From Candidatus Roslinia caecavium (GTDB taxonomy: Bacteria; Bacillota; Clostridia; Monoglobales; Monoglobaceae), in NCBI GenBank assembly GCA_904419955.1, contig CAJFTO010000002.1, forward strand, positions 124,001 to 188,000: a stretch of 64,000 bases of DNA, in the 5' to 3' direction. The position numbers and the translations under genes are program-made. Of the stretch, positions 27,201 to 34,890 are shown piece after piece; position 1 is the first letter of the stretch; the number at the start of each line of letters is the position of its first letter. Under the pieces are notes generated by a model. That model saw nothing but the letters and a program-made list of their open reading frames with translations. It made no database searches and was not told the origin of the DNA.

Positions 27201-29768
27201 ATAACGCGTGTCGGCGTAGAGATAGAAACCGTTGTTTACGCGCTCCGTTATATTGGCCTGCTCGTCAAACGTTATCTGATACTCCGTATCCGGCTTGATA
27301 TTCTTGATCGCTACCGACATCGTATACAATACTCCGTTTTCATCCGCGCTGAGATCGACGTTTGGATCGCTCGTTATGGTCATAACGCCGTCTTCGAGCG
27401 TATAACTTGCGCCTGCGTTGTCGCCGTTTGACTTATACCATACTATGCTGTAGTCGTCCGCCTCGCCGGTAAACTCGTCCGCGAGCGTATCCCATACGTC
27501 CGGCTCTGTCGCCTCGGCCGTAGCCGTCGGGGCTGTCGTCGGAGCCGCCGTGGGTTCCAATGTCGCTTCCGGAGTCGGAGCCGCAGTAGGTTCCGTTGTC
27601 GCGTCCGGAGTCGGAACGGGTTCCGTACCGCTTGTCGCCGTCGGAGCCGCCGTAGGTTCTGTTGTAGCATCCGGAGTCGGAGCTATGGTCGCCGTCGGAA
27701 GTGGATCCGGCATGCTGTCGGTATCGACGTATATCTCAAGCTCGTTAAGGCTTGCCGACGCAGACCAGTCGTATATGATTATGTATCTGAATTCATAGCT
27801 CTCAACAGCGATCGGTTCGATAGGTCCTACTTCTACGTAGTTAGTCGCGTCCTGAGAGGTTGTATCCATATCTATGATGGGAATACCGCTTTGAACTGAA
27901 CCGTTTGTGCGGATAATATCAAAGCGGTCGTTTATCGTGCCGTCGTTGGATATCGCAACCATCGTGGTTCCGTTACCGCCGTTTGCCGAATTCGGGAAAT
28001 ATGCTTTTACCGAATTTATTCTATAGTAGTTGCCCAAATCGATAACCAGGAAGGTCTGGGTGCGTATACTGCTTACCTCGCTGTCGTCGTCGGTCACGCC
28101 GTTGAATATCCTAGAATATCCCATCGGCAGGCTCTCCTGAAGATTACCGGATCTGTCGTAATACTTCAAATCGGATTTGTTGATATTCAGGACCTTTCCG
28201 GTCTCGGGATCTATCGCGATATCAGCGTCCGGAGTCGGAGGCGCTACCGTGGTCACCTCGGGAACCACTACCAAGCTCAGGTCGGAAGCGCCTGCCGGTA
28301 TCTCGATATCCGCGGGGATAGAGATATTAACGCTGCCGGAGCCTATATAGCTGATCGCGCTCTCGTCTATAGCTATCGTCCGGGTCGCGCCCGACGAATC
28401 GGTATAACTGATATACGCGCCGGATACGCCGCTTACCGCATATTCCTCGTTCTCAGGCGTAAGCGTTACAGTTACGGTCTCGCCCGGAGTCACTCCGTCG
28501 AGGTTGCCGCTCGCCGTTACGCTGACCATATCGTCGCCGTCGGTATAGTATACCTCTTCGCCGGAGATAGAGCCTATCGACTGTACTCCCTCGTTTAAGG
28601 TATAGCACGCGTAGATCGTCGCGTCGCCTCTTACCGTGTACGGGAATCTAACCGCCGTACCGCTTCCGTCTCTCTCGGTGTTCCAGCCGGAGAACGTGTG
28701 GTTAAGCCTTGTCGGCTCGGCGGGTTCTTCGATCACCGCGCCGGATTCATACGTAGCCGTAACCGCCGCGTCGCCGTTAGCGAAGTCTATCGTGACTGTG
28801 TAGTCGGTCTCCGCCGTCGGGGTAGGCGTGGGATTACCGCCCGTGGAACCGCCGCCCGTCGAACCTCCGCCTGTCGAGCCGCCGCCCCAGCTACCGCCGC
28901 CGAAGAATATACCGCTCGACGAAGTGGAATCGTTATTCGAATACGGGTCGATTATCGTGCCGCTGTTACTCGAAAGTTCTACGTTAGGCGACATGTTTAC
29001 AACGTTGCCGTAGAACTGACAGCCGGTGAACTGGATCGTTCCGCTCGCCGAAGGCGATACTACAACTCCTTTAGCCACCAAACCGTTGCCCGTAACGCCG
29101 CCGCACTTGATCACGACTATACCGGGCACGTATTGATCGTTTATCTGGGTCGGAGATGTAACGTATAATTTTACTATATTATCGATTATGGTAATAAGCT
29201 CGGCGCGGGTGATATTATCCTGGGGTCTGAACTGACCGTTATCGCCCTGTATGTAACCCTCGCCGGTCATAGCGCCCACGTATGTACTCGCCCAGTCTGA
29301 GATCTGAGCGTAGTCGCCGTATTGGGTTATAGCCGCCTGCGAGGACGTAACGCTGAACGCTCTCGCTATCGCCGTCGCCGCTTCCTCGCGGGTCATGTTG
29401 GCGTTAGGCGCCATGGTACCGTCGCCGTTACCGTTTAATACGCCCGCCGCGTTCAGCTTGAGCGCCGCGTCCGCGTACCAATCCGACGAACTTACGTCGC
29501 TGAACGTATTAGAACTTGTCTCTGTGTAAGACAGAACGTTGTTGATAACCGTAGCCGCCTCGGCGCGGGTTATATTATCGTCGGGACGGAAGTATCCTTC
29601 GTAGCCCTGTATAACGCCCGTCTCGCTCCACTTGTCGATCGCGCTTTCCGCCCAGTGTCCGCTTGTGTCGCCGTACGTCGCTCCAAAGGCCGCGAAGCTC
29701 ATCGGAACCATCGTCAGGATCATGCAGACGGCTATGACGGAAGCCAAAAGACGTCTTCTCTTAGTCAT
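24255..29768 (-). CDS. SLH-anchored surface protein with discoidin-like repeats and beta-helix end
   Basis: 1837 residues; AAGGAGGT precedes ATG 29768. Signal peptide about residues 1-28 (RRRLLASVIAVCMILTMVP). Three SLH repeats (about 33-195; GHWAESAIDKW, FRPDDNITRAEAA) bind secondary wall polymer. A conserved module of about 70 residues follows, then a GGGS-rich linker (about 285-312) and an InlB-like repeat (HTFSGWNTERDGSGTAV). Three discoidin-like units start near residues 515, 1000 and 1220, each with an ETGKV start, LVIDLG or VALDLG and a LNELEIYID or FNEVEIYID end. A CBM4/9-like domain (about 760-925) lies between Thr/Pro-rich linkers. The last ~330 residues have NGGVFSGNS / NGGIFSDNE / NGGTFEGNK turns, a right-handed beta-helix. 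No catalytic motif was recognised; a carbohydrate-binding or adhesive display protein is likely. Confidence 0.87.
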   Translation of the reverse strand: MTKRRRLLASVIAVCMILTMVPMSFAAFGATYGDTSGHWAESAIDKWSETGVIQGYEGYFRPDDNITRAEAATVINNVLSYTETSSNTFSDVSSSDWYADAALKLNAAGVLNGNGDGTMAPNANMTREEAATAIARAFSVTSSQAAITQYGDYAQISDWASTYVGAMTGEGYIQGDNGQFRPQDNITRAELITIIDNIVKLYVTSPTQINDQYVPGIVVIKCGGVTGNGLVAKGVVVSPSASGTIQFTGCQFYGNVVNMSPNVELSSNSGTIIDPYSNNDSTSSSGIFFGGGSWGGGSTGGGSTGGGSTGGNPTPTPTAETDYTVTIDFANGDAAVTATYESGAVIEEPAEPTRLNHTFSGWNTERDGSGTAVRFPYTVRGDATIYACYTLNEGVQSIGSISGEEVYYTDGDDMVSVTASGNLDGVTPGETVTVTLTPENEEYAVSGVSGAYISYTDSSGATRTIAIDESAISYIGSGSVNISIPADIEIPAGASDLSLVVVPEVTTVAPPTPDADIAIDPETGKVLNINKSDLKYYDRSGNLQESLPMGYSRIFNGVTDDDSEVSSIRTQTFLVIDLGNYYRINSVKAYFPNSANGGNGTTMVAISNDGTINDRFDIIRTNGSVQSGIPIIDMDTTSQDATNYVEVGPIEPIAVESYEFRYIIIYDWSASASLNELEIYVDTDSMPDPLPTATIAPTPDATTEPTAAPTATSGTEPVPTPDATTEPTAAPTPEATLEPTAAPTTAPTATAEATEPDVWDTLADEFTGEADDYSIVWYKSNGDNAGASYTLEDGVMTITSDPNVDLSADENGVLYTMSVAIKNIKPDTEYQITFDEQANITERVNNGFYLYADTRYTNESTVTANDGNMPAVTDNSTGMDPAPVRNNGRVAFIHDQVVSDADWETQSYTWTSGSRVLEDGETLVAKFSFTLRGSHGSVSVRNIRITEAEEVEATPSPAPTSGTEVSPSPSATAGTEVSPSPAPTENPTTPPEASAEPQPTAPTGITIDPETGKVEGITESNVKAYRGSDATVVDPLPANWGSLFDGDTDVVFDSMSNQQYLVIDLGQEYPISKIRTYFGHDIIADGSETNSNGTMVAVSNNPIPKENGADTYINALRVRGDSQNGVPVIADETDVVSTDSINYLTVGPVTPSGTETAPADENGEYRYVMVYNWSNPGARLNELEIYIDLSGDEPAEPTEEPAASASPEPGATEEPVSTPGTGITINQETGKVENITEDSLSYYRGTNTEPEETVHADCSKLFNGIVTNDDASNITRQTFVALDLGEAYDIASIKAYFPNGGTGNSMVGVSNTLPPRPDNVESFMTVLRSNGTAQNGVSVISSDITSTDKENYVEVGPVKPTGANASADGKYRYIIIQNWSAAIVFNEVEIYIDLDGGEPAEPTASPSADPGATAVPEHNVTAGANMTVDAQTARVGDTVNIETADVAGSNIAGVRYTYEVDGTQTTAWADRSAADQSAVVTDKFTIVMPDADITLEAVYQSGNVARVGSTEYASIAAAVEAAAADSAETAQANPVVITADAYLSEQIWIADNKYVAIVSDGTPHTITRVPVAGREQAGMTVADAGPIFLRNGNVIIGSADGSDDNVSLTFINAEGYTSINPLIGCYTAGNSTNSAVLNPGVAYSNMSRATYGLIADVAKRTTLTVNGGVFSGNSAGALTTETDSAQEQAALFRVRDNTSSLTVNGGIFSDNETNAGVIYTTNAAVAINGGTFEGNKNRNGAGALLYTNRTNTDVSVSISGNITVGEGQDIALTKGNAVNITGALTNAITITPASNAAAGDAVVTFASGVTPDITKVTVNSAEFTAELSGQNVVLAAV

Positions 29769-29877
29769 AGTTTGACTACCTCCTTAAATATATATATGTG
29801 TGTTTTTATATTTTTTCTATATAGAAGCTGTGAAATAATGCGTAATTAGATATTTTGCATATATTCAGACATAATAA

Positions 29878-29906
29878 ATTATAGCGCCTTCGTACATTTT
29901 AGTCAA
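29878..29906 (-). promoter_or_regulatory. Promoter of the first SLH gene
   Basis: TTGACT, 17 bases, TATAAT on the minus strand, giving a leader of about 105 bases. The gap 29769-30164 holds this promoter and the hairpin at 29994; no gene was seen. Confidence 0.75.
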
Positions 29907-29993
29907 GAGAGGACTTGTGGATTTTAAAATAAATTTATTGCATAAATGTGATTTGAAGCCGGAACGTAAGACTCCGCGACGGATACGAATAAA

Positions 29994-30018
29994 GAGGAGA
30001 CGCAGGACGCGTCTCCTC
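29994..30018 (-). terminator. Hairpin downstream of the peptidase gene
   Basis: GAGGAGACGC and GCGTCTCCTC form a ten-base perfect stem with a five-base loop; TTTATT follows on the minus strand. The U-run is weak, but it lies between the peptidase gene and the promoter of the next gene. Confidence 0.6.
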
Positions 30019-30164
30019 AGGCGTGATAAATTCGTATATTTTTAATCCATTTGATAAACGCTTAAACGACGATCGGTTTTACCGCAGGAATATGAGCTTA
30101 GCCGTAATAACGCCGCCGCCCCCTATTCTCTTAACTCTAAATAGTCTAAAGTATAAAGGATCCG

Positions 30165-30668
30165 TCACGACATATACGACGTGTTTTCCCAATAGTTTGA
30201 TCCGTATACCGCCTCGTCGTAGGCTACCGTTACGCAGCCGACGTTCGGGTCGGGGTCGGCTACTCTTACCCGATTCACAACTCTTTGGCTCAGCGTTCCC
30301 CCGCTTACCTCGTAGCCGTATATCACGACCCAGTGTCCGCCCTGATATGCAATATCCGGTTTTCTGCCCGGATAATCGGCGCCTACGCAGCACAGAAGCG
30401 GTTTATTTTTGTCGATATGTTTGCTTATCTGCTCTCTCGTCGGGAACGCCGCTGTGGTGTATACGTAATTTTTTATTCCGAGCTTCCATAAAAGATCGGA
30501 CGCCGAGCCCATTTGGCCGTTTCTGAAGTTGGGATCGTTTTGTATGATCCGATTCGTCCTGTCGATCTTATCGCTTCTCATACAGTTATATATCATTATA
30601 GCGGCGCTCACCCAGCAGTCGTTGTCGCGCTGCATAGGATCGTATGTAAAGTTTGCGACTGTCGGCAT
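30165..30668 (-). CDS. Papain-like cysteine peptidase (C39/C70-like fold)
   Basis: 167 residues from ATG 30668, set by AAAGGAGATG ten bases upstream. The catalytic set of the papain-like families is visible: Gln13 (oxyanion hole) and Cys18 in QRDNDCWVSAA, His112 in GGHWVVIYGY, Asp138 in VRVADPDP. The spacing and length fit the small C39_2/AvrRpt2-type peptidases. No signal peptide and no ABC exporter nearby, so it is not an obvious bacteriocin-processing domain. It lies 53 bases after the 465-residue gene and shares its transcript. Target unknown; the partner protein upstream is the first candidate. Confidence 0.8.
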   Translation of the reverse strand: MPTVANFTYDPMQRDNDCWVSAAIMIYNCMRSDKIDRTNRIIQNDPNFRNGQMGSASDLLWKLGIKNYVYTTAAFPTREQISKHIDKNKPLLCCVGADYPGRKPDIAYQGGHWVVIYGYEVSGGTLSQRVVNRVRVADPDPNVGCVTVAYDEAVYGSNYWENTSYMS

Positions 30669-30721
30669 ATTCACATCTCCTTTATTTATTAAATAATATA
30701 GATCTCGTCCGTTACTCCGGC

Positions 30722-32119
30722 TCAATCCACATATTCCGGCGTTCCGCCGAGAACATAAGCTACCTGCTGTTCGAGAGGGACGCTTCCGCTTATCTCGGGC
30801 GAGCCGAACTTCATGGTCACGGACTGCTCGCTCTCGCTGAAATCGACGTCGTTTAGGGTATAGCTATGGTCTACGTCGCCGAGCGGAATGAAGTCAAAGA
30901 GTTTGATCTTGACGTTATTGTCGGTATGGACATACTTTGTAAACTCGGATACGTCTATTTTATTAAATGTGACCTCCACGCTCGGAGTCCGGCTGACGAT
31001 AAGCGTCTTAAAGTAGTTGAGCCTGCCGGTCTTACCGAAGAGTTCGCCTGTCGAGAACTCGCCGCCCTGGAGTTTATAGCCGTCGGCGTTCGGGTCGCCG
31101 GTCTTGTTTTTAATCTCCTCGAGGATATTGACCGAGTACCATCCGGTCTTGTTGTCGCTCGAAAGGCTCAGCGGCAGAACGCTCAGCGCGGTCACGCCGG
31201 GATAAGTTATCTTCAAGGAGAAAGACGTTTCCGACGACGTGTAGTCGCTGATGTTTACGACCGAAGAATGTTCGACCTGTATTTCGAGAAGCGTTCCTAA
31301 CGGGATAGGTATCTTGGCTTTGGACTCGACGTATACGTCGCACTCCTCTTCAGAGAAAGAATCGCCGGAGATACTTATGGTAAAGGCGTTAGAGTCGGTC
31401 TTTAGAGATCCGATAAGCTGATTCGCGGACGGCAGCTTATCGAAGCCTACGTAATACGCGTCGTCGCCGGTCTGCATGCCGCCGTTTTTTGAACTTGGCG
31501 TCTTGGCGTTTTGGATCGCGGCCTTAAGCGCGGCGGTCGCCTGCGCGGCGCGGGAGTGAAGATTGTACGCCTGGCCCGACGCCTCGATATATGTCGCGAT
31601 CGAGTCTCTGAGCGAGCTCAGCGTTATCGGCAGGTTGTCGCAGTTCTCAGTTATCGGTCCGTACAGGGCGGTGAGCTGGTTAAAGACGTCGGCTATCTTG
31701 CCGCCGGGCGGCAGAGGGTCGCTGTATTTAAAGTTGGAATTTTCAAACGCTCTGAGTACCGACGCTATCTGGCTCTCGGCCTCGTTGTCGAGTTCGCTAA
31801 GCTGTTTCTGGGTTGTGTTTGAAAACGCGTACACTGAATTTTGCAAAACGGATATATACAGATCCGAAAGTTTTTGATCGCTGATGCCGGCCTCGCCGCT
31901 CGGATCGAATTCAAGCGTTGAGTTCAGGGTCGAGAGCGAAGCGGGATTATAATAAGCGTTCGCGCCGTATGTCAGTCCGTAGTTGAAACCGGCGGGATAG
32001 ATCGCCGGCTTGAAGGACGCGTCCACGATAGTCGGGAGCGCCTTTGGCAGCTTCTCCGCCAAAACGTCCGTAAATCGCCGCTCAAGTTCCGCGTTTATGT
32101 CGTTTTTCTGCGTGTTCAT
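30722..32119 (-). CDS. Unrecognised 465-residue protein paired with a cysteine peptidase
   Basis: Start ATG 32119 follows AGGAGGT; a longer frame has no site. No signal peptide or membrane helix. Residues 1-220 are mostly helical, with a Tyr/Asn/Gly-rich stretch near 40-60 (AGFNYGLTYGANAYYNPA) and helices around DLYISVLQNSVYAFSN. Residues about 240-465 look all-beta (FTISISGDSFSEEECDVYVE, SFSLKITYPGVTALSVLPLS). I cannot name the family. First gene of a two-gene unit with the papain-like peptidase, located between two SLH genes. A helical front with a beta back could suit a structural, pore-forming or injected protein, but that is speculation. Confidence 0.75.
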   Translation of the reverse strand: MNTQKNDINAELERRFTDVLAEKLPKALPTIVDASFKPAIYPAGFNYGLTYGANAYYNPASLSTLNSTLEFDPSGEAGISDQKLSDLYISVLQNSVYAFSNTTQKQLSELDNEAESQIASVLRAFENSNFKYSDPLPPGGKIADVFNQLTALYGPITENCDNLPITLSSLRDSIATYIEASGQAYNLHSRAAQATAALKAAIQNAKTPSSKNGGMQTGDDAYYVGFDKLPSANQLIGSLKTDSNAFTISISGDSFSEEECDVYVESKAKIPIPLGTLLEIQVEHSSVVNISDYTSSETSFSLKITYPGVTALSVLPLSLSSDNKTGWYSVNILEEIKNKTGDPNADGYKLQGGEFSTGELFGKTGRLNYFKTLIVSRTPSVEVTFNKIDVSEFTKYVHTDNNVKIKLFDFIPLGDVDHSYTLNDVDFSESEQSVTMKFGSPEISGSVPLEQQVAYVLGGTPEYVD

Positions 32120-32192
32120 GATTTTACCTCCTGATATTTTTTCACATCCGGATGTTATGTATATACTATAACACAATTAGAATTATATATTT

Positions 32193-32209
32193 TAAACGCG
32201 TAGCGTTTA
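32193..32209. promoter_or_regulatory. Palindrome upstream of the 465-residue gene
   Basis: TAAACGC-GTA-GCGTTTA is a perfect inverted repeat about 75 bases before the gene start, flanked by the repeated word TAGAATTAT on both sides (about 32178 and 32208). A TTGACA is present nearby (minus strand, 32218-32223) but without a matching -10. Candidate operator. The gap 32120-32462 holds only this and the terminator below. Confidence 0.35.
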
Positions 32210-32317
32210 GAATTATGTGTCAAGAGGTTTTTGGAAAATTTATTAATTTATGTAAACTTTAAGCAAAGTGTTTTTTGATTTGAAACCATGTTCTAATTAA
32301 GTTTAGATTTATTCTCA

Positions 32318-32353
32318 AATAAAAAGGGCGCCGCGGTTTCCCGCGGACGCCCT
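32318..32353 (-). terminator. Terminator of the second SLH gene
   Basis: On the minus strand AGGGCGTCCGCGG pairs with CCGCGGCGCCCT (one mismatch, GAAA-type loop) and is followed by TTTTTATTTG. Confidence 0.85.
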
Positions 32354-32462
32354 GTATATGGGTTTGCATTTTAGCTTTGTTATTTTTGATTTACAAATCG
32401 TCATGCTTCAACATACTCTACATTTATGTTAGAAATGCTGAATTTAACGTTATTTGTATCAT

Positions 32463-34890
32463 TTATTCGTTTGCGTTAAGAACTACGCCTAAAAGTCCCT
32501 GAATCCTTCCGTTGGTTGCATTAGGCTCCCATGAGATAGTATGCTCGCCGGCTGTCAGTTCTATCTGACCGGATAAGATCGTCCAATTTCTATCATACGC
32601 TTGTCCATATGCCGGCAATCCTGTCACACTTCCGCCGTCAATGAACGGAGTTTCCGCATTATCCAGCGTTACCGACGGATATCTGTTGTTATATTCAAGC
32701 GCCATCATGCTAAACGTATATGTTCCAGGTTCGCTGATGCTGAACGTAACGCTTCCACTTGCATTCGCATTTAAAGCTACTTTATTGTAGTTGTAAAGCG
32801 TTAAACTATCGACCGAACCAAACGGAGCGCCTAAAGCTTCGTAACCTTCTTGATCAGAAAGCGTAAATACTGTACTGTCGTTTGTCGACAATCCAAGATC
32901 TTCAACATCATATGCTACGCCTACTACATTATAAGCTTCAGATACAACCGCCATACCAGTAGAGTCGATAACCGTACCGGAATAATTGGTTCCGTCGCCT
33001 GTTACCGCTGCATAGACATAACTGCCTATATCATCCGCCGTAAGCGTATACGTATTGTTCGTAGCGCTGTCTATCACCGTAGCGCTTGTAGCAATATTCT
33101 CAGCGGTAAGGTCGTTACTGCTCGCTCTATACCACTGATATGTTACCTGACCGTCCTCCGGAATAGGATCAACCGCTACGCTAAGCTGTTGTCCCTCTTG
33201 AGCAATACCGCTGACCGTGGCAGATGTAAGGGGCGCTACAGACGACGTTTCCGCTACCACGTCCAAGCCGCCGCTTTCGTTTACAGACAGTTCAAAACCG
33301 TCGTCGTCAAATAAGGTAAATTTACCGTCCAAGCTGTCGCCGGAAACGTACTGGATAACGTTAGTAAAGGCGCCTTTAGAGTTCTTTTCAAAGTTTATGG
33401 GAGTTGTGTTGGTTACATTCTCCGCTTTTACCGCTTTTCCACCGCCAACCTCTGCATAAATATTGGCCTCCTGGCAGTTATCGTCAAAGGTGTTATTGCC
33501 CATTATCGTAAGATTCTTTCCGCTGAATACTACCGACGCCGCGCTTGCGTGCGTAGACGTACAATTCTCAAACGCTACTCCGTCAATAACAAGCGTGCCA
33601 TTCTGCTTTGAGCAGACAGCGGATCTATCGCTTGTAGCTATATCTTTAACAGTTATATTTTTTAAGGTTATCGTGCCGCCGGAAGCCTCTATCGGAGTGC
33701 TTGCATAAGTACTCTCGGGATTTCCGGCAAAAGTGAACGTATAGTCGGTACCGTCAAGAGTTACATTAACGTTTGCGCCGTTTGCAACCAATATCGACGG
33801 CGTAGACGAAGCTATGATATTAGTCGATAATACAATACCTTCCTTAGCCGCCTTTATTGTTACATCTTTAGTAAAGTTTGCCTGACTGGTTATTTCAGCG
33901 TTCTCGAGTAATGTGATCTCAGCCGAGTTGGTCGCGGTATTAGCCGCCGTTACAGCCGCCGCAAAGCTCTCGTAATTCTGAGCTTCTCCGTCGTCAAGCG
34001 CTACGCTTGCTACGGCAACAGCCGTAGCTGTTGGAACAGGCGTAGCCGTAGGTTCAGCCGTTGCCGGAGCAGTAGCTGTCGGAGCGGGCGTAGCCGTAGG
34101 TTCTGCGCTCGGCTCAGCAGTGGCCGGAGCAGTAGGCTCTGCCGAAGGTTCTGCTGTTGCCGGAGCAGTAGGTTCGGCGGTAGCTTCGCCCGCAGGAGCT
34201 GCGAATGCCGCGTTTATCGTTACTGCGCTTGCCGGCATTTCAAAAGTATAATAATTATCTCTATCCTGAACAGGCGTTATCTGAATATTGTCCGGCGTCG
34301 AGGTAAACTCGACTTCGTCGCCTTCCGTTGTGGGTACGGCTTTGAGAGTTACCGTATCGCCCGCGTTCAAGTTCTCCAGAGAAGAAACCAGTGATTCCGA
34401 AGTCGTATAAGGAGTAAATTTAAACTGTACGAAAGTCACCTTTGTTCCTTCGCCATATATGTAATAGTCATATCCTGGCTGCATTGTTATATTATTATCA
34501 TATGTATCTTTTGAAGCAGGCGTAGTCTCTATTAAATATTTACCTGTCGCTTCTCCTTGTTTAGCTTCTATAACTTTGAAATTTTTATTGGCCCCAATCT
34601 GATACCTTAAGTCTAACTGGCCTTTTACAGACGCTGTGAGTTTAACAACCGTTCCACTTTGCGGCAGATTTAAATCAGTAGGCGTGCCGCTGTAACCAGC
34701 AGGTCTAGGATTACCGTCTCCAGACATGCCGTTTCCATCAGTAGTATATTTCCAGTTTGAAGGCGTATCTTCAGCTTGTCTGTTGTCAAGAGGATCTATA
34801 GTGAGCATACCTCCTACTGTAAACGCTTCCGGATCTCCTATGCCATTATACTTAGACTGATCGTCTGCAGCAACCCATGTAACAGTTTTT
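32463..34890 (-). CDS. SLH surface protein, C-terminal part after a frameshift
   Basis: About 800 codons in the frame one base off from the part upstream. If one base is restored in the A-run at 34886-34890, the upper frame ending ESLDTEK reads on into TVTWVAADDQSKYNG and this part without a break. ATG at 34808 has AGGAGGT only one base before it, too close to work well, so independent translation is doubtful. Contents: a carbohydrate-binding-like region, a third divergent copy of the InlB-like repeat (AGDTVTLKAVPTTEGDEVEF), Ala/Glu/Pro/Thr linkers, a beta-helix-like region (about 33400-33950, minus) and a terminal beta-sandwich (VTFSISEPGTYTFSMMALEY). Confidence 0.75.

Noticed and set aside
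30165-30668. Bacteriocin-processing C39 peptidase
   Set aside because: No ABC transporter fusion, no leader-peptide gene with a double-Gly motif and no exporter nearby.
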